64,000 nt of DNA, from contig JAACJK010000179.1 in NCBI GenBank assembly GCA_013368325.1, positions 1-64,000 of the forward strand, written 5' to 3'. Shown here in pieces: positions 56,451 to 64,000 of the stretch. The notes under the pieces were generated by a model, which worked only from the letters and a program-made list of their open reading frames with translations, made no database searches and was not told the DNA's origin. This stretch comes from Ephemerocybe angulata (Eukaryota > Basidiomycota > Agaricomycetes > Agaricales > Psathyrellaceae). Within the stretch, counting starts at the first letter, position 1. Every line of letters begins with the position of its first letter. The position numbers were made by a program, and so were the translations under genes.

Positions 56451-56822
56451 ATGCGTGTATCAGCCTTCGCTCTCATTTCTGTCGCCGCCTCTCTGGCTAC
56501 CTACGTTGCAGCAGGCTACTCTTCTGAATCCGTCCGTAGCCAACCACTCCCCCCTTTACTCCAAGTACTCACATCTCGGTTGACCTATTAGACCTACGAC
56601 GCCAGGGAGCTCCTCGACGAGTTCGCCACGCGCGACCTCGAAGCCTTCGACTACGCTCTCAAGCGCCGCGAGATCACCGCCGACCTCTCTACCCGCGACC
56701 TGATCGACGAGCTCAGCGACCGCCTTGAGCGCCGCGCTGACAAACCGCTCAAGTTGCTCAAGGCGAACGCCTGCCAATTTTGTGGCAAGCACCACGGCGG
56801 GGGCTGTGGATCCGGAAAGTGA
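56451..56822 (+). CDS. Small secreted protein with Kex2-type sites and Cys-rich C-terminus
   Basis: Two exons (56451-56531 and 56592-56822; 60-nt GT..AG intron) give 103 aa. The first 22 residues (MRVSAFALISVAASLATYVA) form a clean signal peptide. The mature part is acidic and helical with alternating ARELLDEFATRDLEAFDYAL-type segments. Dibasic sites ALKRRE and LERRAD fit cleavage by Kex2. The last peptide after LERR ends CQFCGKHHGGGCGSGK, with three Cys and a His pair that could bind metal. It is shaped like fungal Kex2-processed secreted peptides. It does not end in a CaaX box, so it is not a lipopeptide mating pheromone. Function unknown. Confidence 0.7.
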
Positions 56823-57049
56823 TAGCAGTGCTGGCCTCCGTCCATAGATTCGTAACCATAATGCGATAATATGGGGCAGTTTACCAGGCCACAATACTGA
56901 ATGTGCTTGTTGAGGGTGGGCGCTCAAGAATATAGTAAGTGTAGCATGTAAGGAGTTGGAACTTGGGATACAAGGTCATAAGTCCGCGATATTCACTGGG
57001 AATGATGTACGCTTCGATGGGCGCTTATTTCACCGGGCTTGACGCGACC

Positions 57050-58200
57050 TGAGTCCTAGCTTGCAGTAGATTCGGTCACGAGCACCATTGCCCGTAGGCG
57101 ATGGGGCTATCATTTTGCAAGGTTGAGAGAGGGCTCAGGGCTTGCGACTACACACGTGCACACCTGGCGTGCCTCCGTTCCCCCCCCAGCAAAATGGTTT
57201 ACCGATTATCGTTGTCTTACTAGCCAGAGTTTGATGAGGCTAATAAGATGAAAGCCGTCCAGAGACCATTCGCTGAGACAAAATGCTACCTTTTACATAG
57301 CAGCCGGGGGTGACGGTGTGGACGTGGAACTGGAGCAAGATGGGCCGTCCGAGGGCCTAAATGGAGTCTTTTGCCGTGGTAGATATCGCAGGAGGAGGTA
57401 GATGGGTCAAAGATGGGTGGGAAAAATAATGATACTTGCAATCGTGTTTTGTGGGAGGCAGAGTAGAGCGCCGCGAGATGTGGTGGTTTTGGACAAAGTC
57501 TGTGAAAACGAGAACTTCTCACTTCTGCTGGCCAGCAGTTGAAGCCAATGGCGTTCAATCCAAGCTGCGCCAAAGAAACGCGTCGCGTCACAAAATTATT
57601 TTTGATCACTCTTCCCATCATGACATTGACCACGTCTTGTCTTTCTCGAAGCGAAGTTCTCTAAGTCTCCTCGCCTTATTCTACCAACCTTCTCGCGTTT
57701 CGCCTTCACCAAGCAGCCGTTCCTTCGCTTGACATCGTCTTGTTCTTCACCCAGGAGCTTCAGAACGACCGACACCAAAGCAAAGACACCTCTTTGTCGC
57801 CCTGAAGCTGTTCCCTATGCTTCAAGGGCTCCCCTGGGCACCCTGAGGAAAAGGCGCTATACACTCAAAGGTCGTGTTCCTTGCGAGGCACACAAGTTGA
57901 CCATTCTAGCTGTCGACCGCAGGGGACCAGCACGGGATATGTTCAAGACCGACCTCACTACGATTAGACGCCGGCCACGAGGCCTCCCGAATTCGTCCTT
58001 GATATTCATTTTCAATTCATTCGAATATAGCGCGGTGGCACCTGCAGCCGTCCGGTCAGTATCTCCCTCATCCCCCAATCCTATATTTAGGCTGGTTCAT
58101 CGGACATCCAGGGACTTTCATGGATTCAGGACCGGTTCGACATGCTGTAGCCGGCAAGGGGCGTTTTAGGGCGTTTTCCATTCATTTTCAAGCTCATTTC
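57050..58200. repeat. 1.1-kb direct repeat, copy B
   Basis: Partner of 53150-54300. It ends about 40 bp before the tail of the LINE remnant. The copies differ by many substitutions and small indels, so the duplication is not recent. Confidence 0.85.
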
Positions 58201-58237
58201 AAGCTATGCATGTTGCAACGCAGCGCATCTCCTCGAC

Positions 58238-58261
58238 CATTATCATTATCATTATCATTAT
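58238..58261 (-). repeat. (CATTAT)4 tail of the LINE
   Basis: Four perfect hexamers, placed at the expected 3' end of the minus-strand element. Confidence 0.8.
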
Positions 58262-58559
58262 TTACAAGTCCTGTCCCGTTCAGGAACGACTGTCGTGTCC
58301 TTTGTAGATTTCTCTACAAACAGGACTCCCATTATTGAGAACGCAGAGTAGTAGGATGTCTGTGTAGACAACGTACAAAGTCCGGTTATCTCGCAGGGGG
58401 CAGTCAACAAAGTGTTGATTGCGTGTAAACGGGGTGAAACAGAGCCCGTAAAAGAATTCCGGAGAATTCGTGGATGCCTCGCGGCGACGTGTGTTGTTTG
58501 GAAAAACCATGAGTTTTCAAAATAGCTAAGGTAATACAGAGTTTGGAAGAGATTGTTGA

Positions 58560-59327
58560 CTAGAGAGAAATCGGAAACTTTTTAAGGATATCAAAAACAA
58601 ACTTGGCGAAAACGGGCGCTAAATCGTCGTGTTCTAGGAAGAAGTGGATGGCGATGATGGCACTTTCGTCTGTGTCCGAAATACACCTTGACACGAGTTC
58701 GTGTCCCGCGATCTGTTCAACCCTTTCCAAGAACTCCCATCGCCTCTCCGTGATCATGGCTGACCCATCTGGGCCTTCACACCTGAAGAGTGCGTGCAAT
58801 TCCGTTTCCGTGTGATGTCCGCAGTATCGGCACACCCGACACTCGTATGGGATGCGTGAGCCGTCTGGGTAACGCTTTCGTCGATATTGCTCCACCCCAA
58901 GAGAGTGGTCGGCGCATAGGAGAGACACAAGTGCCTCCTTATGGGCGGGTACCTTGACTGTCCGCAGGTATTTACGCAGGCAAAGGACCGTTTGGAGGGA
59001 GGTGGTGACCATCGGGCGACAGTCAATTCGAAGGAGCGGTAGCCTTGTGCTGTTGAGAGAGTCGAGGAGGTAGTGAGCGCACGATTCTTGCACTTGCTCG
59101 ATTAGGGAATCAATCCCCATGACTGTTTCGAGTTCCTCGATGCCGAGGATGACAGGGTGAAGAGGGAGTGACCTCAGTGCCTTCGCGATGTCCGTGACCC
59201 AAGACCGTTTATTTCTCCTGTGTAGCTCGAGCGCGTCCCTCAGTGCTCGATTCACGTAGTGCGACTCCGGCTGTTGGAGGGCATACCTCGCAAAGCCATG
59301 TTCACAACGTGCCTTGTACCTTGTGTG
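58560..59327 (-). pseudogene. C-terminal fragment of LINE reverse transcriptase protein
   Basis: About 255 open codons follow an in-frame TAG at 59328. The sequence is the region after the RT domain in fungal LINE ORF2 proteins, with a helical ALRDALELHRRNKRSW start and the terminal zinc-knuckle-like CRVCRYCGHHTETELHALFRC. No RT catalytic motif (YADD) or endonuclease is present, so it is a non-autonomous relic. The intact remaining frame suggests it is not very old, or has been captured. Confidence 0.7.
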
Positions 59328-59564
59328 CTAATTTTATCCGCGGCACGGCCACAGTGATTGCCACTCTCCCGATGTTCAAACCAAGCGTGCTCTCAAGACA
59401 TGGCGCAGTTGAGCTATCTGTTCCATTCGCCCCAAACGGGCGGAGCAAAAATCCGAGCTACCCGTACTTAAAGGATACCCTGTGTAGGTGAGGACGCGCG
59501 CATTCCCACCAACAATCTCTCGACGTCACCGGGCGCTCGAACTCGCAGCACTACTTTGACCACC

Positions 59565-61643
59565 ATGTTCTTCTCCTGTTTACCGAAATTCAAGCTCAAG
59601 AGATCTAAGCCCAAGCCTGCCAATATCTCTGGCCAGGATCCAAAGTCGAAGCAGCGAGCGGCGTGGAGCTCAAGCTCGCCCTCCCTCGTCGAGCCTGAGC
59701 AGGATGAGAAATCAACTCCCGCATCCCAGCCTCTGGGCGAAGACTGGTCAAAGTTCCTCCAGCAATATCCAGGTACGCCCAAGATCACCTACTCCGGCGG
59801 CGTACGTATTCAATATTGCAATGATCTAACAACGAGAACCAGAGTACTCTCTGACCTCCAAACTGGACGACCTCCGCAAAACCGACTTCACTCGTCTCGA
59901 CAAAAGTGGGGAAACCTACGTCGACTACATGGGTGGCTCCCTCTACCCAGAAAGCATCGTCGAACGCCATACGAGCTTCTTGAAGGAAGCCGTCCTCGGA
60001 AACACGCATTCCATCAATAACAGGTGAGGTTCTATTGATACGTTTGGCAGATCATCCAGCTTCTCTCTGACTTACTTGAATGATCTCCGCAGTTCCAGAG
60101 CAAGTTCGAAGCACGCTGATGAAGCGCGGGAGGCTGTCCTCTCTTTCTTCGATGCTCCGTCCGACGTGTACACCGTCGTTTTCACCGCGAATGCAAGCGG
60201 CGCGCTGAAGCTCGTCGGCGAGTCCTTTCCATTCAAGCAAGGGAGCGCTTATGTGCTCTCCACAGATTCGCATAATAGTGTAAGTACAACCAGTGACAAT
60301 CCTCTCATGGACGTATTGTGTATCGCGTGCCATGAGTGCTTCCTATCAATTTGTGCTCATCTTCCATCCTCAGGTTAACGGCATACGTGAGTTCGCGCGA
60401 GCGAAAGGCGCACATACTGCCTACATACCCGCGACATCGACAGGAGGATTCGAGTTGGACCAAGCCAAAGTAAGCCGTATACCAGTCAATTTATACCAGA
60501 CCACATAGTCTTACCTGTGGATTTCACCAGAGTACCCTGGACAAGTACCGGTCGAGCACCTCTTCCCCATGCCTCTTCGCTTTGACAGGCCAATCCAACA
60601 TCTCGAACTGGAAAGCCCCTCTCGCGTCAATATCTCAGCATGCTTCCTCCCTGGGGTACAACGTGCTCGTTGACGCAGCTGCGCTAGCAGCCAATTCCAC
60701 CATCTCTCTTTCAAAGAATCCATATGTGGATGCGATGGCAATTTCCTTCTACAAAATGTTTGGGTTTCCAACAGGCGTCGGCGCACTCGTTATTAAGAAA
60801 GAGTTCCTAGCGAAATTGAAAAGACCGTGGTTCGCTGGAGGGACGGTCGACTTCGTCAAGGCGCCCGGGGAGGGTGTCATTTGGGCTGAAGACATCCACG
60901 AGCAGTTCGCAGTATGTTCATCTTCTATCACTTGTCTGCTTATAAACTGACACTCTCGGTTTCAAGGATGGAACGATTAACTACCTCTCCCTACCAGCGA
61001 TCACCTACGGACTCCAATTCCTCTCCGGTTACCTCCCCGTACTACCTCTCCGACTCTCATGCCTCCTCCACCATCTCACAGACTCACTCCTCCAACTCCG
61101 ACACCCCAACGGAAATGCCGTTGTACGAATACTATCAAGCATACCTCAGGATCGAGTACGAAGCGTCGGACAGCAATCTGATGTCGGATCCCTAGCATCC
61201 CTCATATTTCTCGACGTAAGTCCCGTCCATAACCCACATAGCACCAGTTCGAATTTCTTGCCTGTGCTAAATAGAACATGTACATACAGCCCCTTGGTCA
61301 GATACTCCAAAACTCCTTCATCGAGCACGCCGCATCGAAACGCAACATCTCCCTCCGCACAGGGTGCGTCTGCAACCCGGGCGCCGCCCACGCAATGCTC
61401 GGGATCCCCACCCAGATCGAAGCCGCGTTTACTTCGCTGAGTGCATCGGGGGTGCAACCGACACGCACTCGCGTCGAAGGGATTTTGGGGCGTGAGATTG
61501 GGGTTGTGAGGATTAGTCTTGGACTGGCGAGTAATTATGAGGATGTGATGAAGGTGGTTAGGTTCGCGGAGGGGATTGCGGATGCGCCGACGAGAGAGCG
61601 GTGGATGGGGGAGTGGAGGAGGTCAGAGGATGCTCATGTATGA
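59565..61643 (+). CDS. PLP-dependent molybdenum cofactor sulfurase-like protein (no MOSC domain)
   Basis: A class V aminotransferase/NifS-fold enzyme; relatives take sulfur from cysteine to the molybdenum cofactor. Seven exons (59565-59772, 59843-60023, 60093-60279, 60374-60469, 60531-60911, 60967-61215, 61275-61643) give 1671 nt and 556 aa. VDYMGGSLYPESIVE and LGNTHSINNSS match the MOCOS N-terminus. FTANASGALKLVGESF follows, and the PLP Lys is in ISFYKMFGFPTGVGALV. The persulfide Cys region is RTGCVCNPGAAH. The frame ends soon after the aminotransferase domain, so the MOSC domain of full MOCOS is absent. No targeting signal is seen. Confidence 0.88.
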
Positions 61644-62207
61644 TGGTCTGGCGACTCTAGAGTCTATTGCAGGCTTATCGCATCTTCTTATTTCACCATT
61701 CTTTAGGCCATAGCTTAATATAGCACATAGTACGCATAAGCGCCCGTCGGACCTTGGGCGTTCTTCGTATCTTATTCCCGATAATTATAGTACGCCAGAA
61801 CATATATCAACTAGGTCTATGCCAGTTCTTATTTAGATGCTCAATATATTACCTGCTCCCCATTTCGGTGAACGAAAGCGCCTTTCTTTGAGTCAAAGCG
61901 AGTCCTTGACCCCGAACTGGTGACTTACCGGTGTGGTTCTCAAAGCCCCTATCGGCGACCAGCGGGGCTTGCTAAATCCCAGCTTTGTTAGCCCCAGGTG
62001 TGTTATGGCATGCAAGGCTTTGAAGCCATTGGCGACACCGTGGATACGGTCTCCAGAACCGCAAGCGTCGTGGCGGGTACCTCTTTGTCGTGATATGATG
62101 CCATATTGGATTCGAACCTCGACTCACTGCAGGTCCGGGGATCCATTCCCGATAGATGATATACATCTCTTTACTCGTCGATCCAGGTTAGCTCCTACAC
62201 CTTCTCA
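61644..62207. other. Intergenic gap
   Basis: No gene supported. A minus-strand GGTTCGAATCC (about 62110) looks like a tRNA B box but has no T-stem. Confidence 0.5.
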
Positions 62208-62612
62208 ATGAACTTTTGTTTCATTTATGCTCTCCTGATGCAGGGACTTTCCCTTTCATACATCTCCACTTCAGGAACCTTCCCGTTCGAGACCACAGCA
62301 CCCGCCTCTTTCGAATACAGCCACGTTCCCTCCCAAGCAAACCCCCAAGCTCCTTCAGGAACCTTCCCATTCAAGCCCACCCCCGTATCAGGAATCTTCC
62401 CATTCAAGAACACAATCCTCTTTCGAAAGATGCCTCGTGACACCTCCAAGTCCTCTTTGTTCCTTCCCTCCCTGCCAACACAAATCCCCTTGGCACGAAC
62501 TAATACAACCCAAGGCTTTGTTTATTCATTTCCTTGTTCTTTCACCTCCCCCTCATGCTTGACAGACTATGTCATGGGTAACCAAGCCCGTTTGACATAC
62601 ATCCCAAGATAG
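62208..62612 (+). CDS. Doubtful small ORF with in-frame SG(T/I)FPF repeats
   Basis: The 134-codon frame starts with a hydrophobic stretch (MNFCFIYALLMQGLSLSYI) that could be a signal peptide. SGTFPFE, SGTFPFK and SGIFPFK occur at DNA positions 62268, 62352 and 62385, all in frame. The DNA repeat TTCAGGAACCTTCCC explains them. No known family. It could be a coincidental frame through a small repeat cluster in the promoter of the next gene. Confidence 0.25.
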   Translation: MNFCFIYALLMQGLSLSYISTSGTFPFETTAPASFEYSHVPSQANPQAPSGTFPFKPTPVSGIFPFKNTILFRKMPRDTSKSSLFLPSLPTQIPLARTNTTQGFVYSFPCSFTSPSCLTDYVMGNQARLTYIPR

Positions 62613-62667
62613 GAAACATAGTCTGGAGACGAGTCAAGGACGAGTCAAAGAACACCTTGCGCGGAAG

Positions 62668-62673
62668 TATAAA
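62668..62673 (+). promoter_or_regulatory. TATA box of the 62796 gene
   Basis: TATAAA in GGAAGTATAAAGAG, 128 bp before the ATG. Confidence 0.6.
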
Positions 62674-62795
62674 GAGTACCCTAATGGTAGCACTGCCCGT
62701 ACCTTCTCATCCCACGGCGAAGCATCCCCCACCCATATACCACCACCACACCCACACGCCGCAGCTCAACGTTCAACACCCCACCCCCACACACC

Positions 62796-63611
62796 ATGTT
62801 CAAAGCAACCCGCACGAACCTCGAGCTCGCCATCTCCGAAGTCCTCTCGGAGTCCCCCTCCGCACCCGACAACGTCCCCCTAAGCAAGCTCATCTGCGCG
62901 TACATCCGCATCGCCGGGTTCAGCGACACCGACCTCGCGTCGGACGCCCTGCCCTCCTTCGAACGCGCTCTGGAGAAACACCGCGACGCCGCCTTCCTCC
63001 TCCACCCCCAGGTCCCAGCCCACGCTCCCCAGCCGCACAAAGGGAAAGCCAAAACCAAAACGAACGCGAAAAAGAATAAGAGCAGCAAAGAAAAGGGAGA
63101 TGTTATGTCGGACGACGTCCAGCAGGTAAACTTGCCGTCGGCGCCGGAGTCGGAGGAAGCGAAGTGGGAGCGAATCGTGGCCAAAGTGCGTAAAGAGTAC
63201 TGGAGGGACGCGTTGGCGAGGCAGGAAGGGGCGGGCGCAGCGGCGTCTACCCTTTCAGGAAACTATGGGTACAGCGGCTGTGCAGCGGGCGGCGGGGTGG
63301 GGCGCAAGACGGTCTCGTGCCCGTGCTGCGGCAAACTCGCGAGAGCGGAAGAGATCCGGAGGGCTTTGGCGCTCGATGACTCGGGGGAACAGGGGCAGGT
63401 TCAGGACCTCTCGTCAGGTGAGCAGTTGGGCTCTTCTGAGTCGGCTTTGAAAAGGTTTCGTGGTTCTAATGTCATTCTAGAGTACCCGAAGCGCACTGTG
63501 AAGAAGCGGAAGGCGAAAAGGGGCGTTCAGAGCCGTAAGAAGACGAAGGAGGGTGCTTCGAGGGTTGCGTTCGACCCCTATGGACCTTCAACGAGCAAGG
63601 TCTCCATGTGA
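62796..63611 (+). CDS. Unknown Lys-rich protein with CPCCGK motif
   Basis: The single-exon, 271-codon frame has a good ATG context and an upstream TATA box. The N-terminal 70 residues are helical (NLELAISEVLSESPSA; ICAYIRIAGFSDTDLA). Next come a Lys-rich linker (KGKAKTKTNAKKNKSSKEKG) and a WERIVAKVRKEYWRDAL helix. A glycine/alanine stretch with CPCCGKLARAEEIRRAL could hold a zinc ion or a redox pair. The C-terminus is basic (KRTVKKRKAKRGVQSRKKTK), like a nuclear signal. I recognise no family; a nuclear or nucleolar role is an inference. Confidence 0.65.
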   Translation: MFKATRTNLELAISEVLSESPSAPDNVPLSKLICAYIRIAGFSDTDLASDALPSFERALEKHRDAAFLLHPQVPAHAPQPHKGKAKTKTNAKKNKSSKEKGDVMSDDVQQVNLPSAPESEEAKWERIVAKVRKEYWRDALARQEGAGAAASTLSGNYGYSGCAAGGGVGRKTVSCPCCGKLARAEEIRRALALDDSGEQGQVQDLSSGEQLGSSESALKRFRGSNVILEYPKRTVKKRKAKRGVQSRKKTKEGASRVAFDPYGPSTSKVSM

Positions 63612-64000
63612 AGTCGCCTTCGCCACCCTATATCTATGTCGATAACCTTCCTTTCTATGTCTCCCTAATAGGTGCCACGATACCGATCGGTTTGCCATGC
63701 TCAATCCTGATGTTCAAATTGTATAATTACCTCCATTTCTATCTCTCTTTTAGTTACCCCCTCTTTCCATAATGCAAATGCGAAATTAGCTCACCAGACT
63801 ACTACATGCCATGGATTCGAACCGTTCTTCGACGAAGGTTCCGTCGCCTTGCCTCAGAGCGACACCGTTGTAGGTGCCAGAAACAAACTAGTGCTTTAGG
63901 ATCGTCTCGATATCGGAGAGGTTACCTGTGACCGACACACAGGCGAGTCTTCGCAGATATGGAGGTCGTTGTAGACGCTTTTAGAGGGCCAGAACTCGAG
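63612..64000. other. Right-edge region without a recognised gene
   Basis: It probably holds the terminator of the previous gene. A minus-strand GGTTCGAATCC (about 63813-63823) with a possible 5-bp CGACG/CGTCG stem nearby looks tRNA-like, but the arms do not make a tRNA. Confidence 0.4.

Larger units (their letters stand above)
58238..59327 (-). mobile_element. 5'-truncated LINE (non-LTR retrotransposon)
   Basis: The C-terminal end of a LINE ORF2 is followed by about 300 bp of 3' UTR and a simple-repeat tail, (ATAATG)4 on the minus strand (58238-58261). 5' truncation plus a short tandem tail is the usual mark of target-primed insertion. Confidence 0.7.

Noticed and set aside
56451..56822. Mating pheromone precursor
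   Set aside because: Basidiomycete lipopeptide pheromones end in a CaaX prenylation box and lack a signal peptide; this protein has a signal peptide and ends GSGK.
56556..56927. Minus-strand 123-codon ORF over the secreted protein gene
   Set aside because: It is the complement of the secreted-protein exon, which has a signal peptide, a good intron and Kex2 sites.
62085..62170. Second GGTTCGAATCC B-box-like motif, minus strand
   Set aside because: T-stem does not pair and no A box is at the right distance.
63785..63905. Possible tRNA on the minus strand with GGTTCGAATCC
   Set aside because: A CGACG/CGTCG hairpin with a 7-nt loop is present, but the loop lacks U33 and the T-stem has mismatches.

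Overview
The window comes from a filamentous basidiomycete, most likely an Agaricomycete. The genes are compact, with short GT-AG introns (about 50-70 nt) and roughly balanced GC. The proteins recognised (BTB/POZ, F-box-LRR, TPR/kelch/MYND, squalene monooxygenase, GH2 beta-mannosidase) and the mobile elements (Ty3/Gypsy, hAT, LINE remnant) are typical of that group. No rRNA gene, CRISPR array or bacterial-type operon was seen, and no tRNA could be supported.

Layout. (1) 1-16585: two related but divergent Ty3/Gypsy retrotransposons, head to head. Copy 1 is on the minus strand, runs off the left edge and is frameshifted. Copy 2 is on the plus strand, has an intact 1258-aa RT-RNase H-integrase, lacks gag, and ends in a polypurine tract and a well-marked 3' LTR. 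An antisense, apparently spliced gene lies between its pol and 3' LTR. (2) 17428-21430: a complete hAT DNA transposon with a perfect 8-bp target duplication and a multi-exon transposase. (3) 21439-34600: accessory DNA made of diverged duplicated fragments. It holds an intact dienelactone hydrolase gene with a broken partner, and an F-box/LRR gene with a broken partner carrying a 603-bp foldback element (MITE). (4) 34573-39310: no convincing gene. (5) 39311-52807: ordinary gene-dense DNA with a dual-specificity phosphatase, BTB/POZ protein, squalene monooxygenase, flavin monooxygenase, TPR-kelch-MYND protein and beta-mannosidase. (6) 53150-58200: two 1.1-kb direct repeats flank a region of serial intron-like modules and a small secreted protein with Kex2-type sites. 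(7) 58238-59327: 3' end of a LINE. (8) 59565-63611: a PLP-dependent molybdenum-cofactor-sulfurase-like enzyme, then an unknown Lys-rich protein.

Squalene monooxygenase (sterol/triterpene pathway) and the flavin monooxygenase are tail to tail 120 bp apart. The flavin monooxygenase and the kelch-MYND gene share a 309-bp divergent promoter. The other genes look like unrelated neighbours. The best candidates for something undescribed are the protease/RT frame overlap conserved between the two Gypsy copies, the antisense gene in copy 2, and the repeat-flanked 53-58 kb segment.
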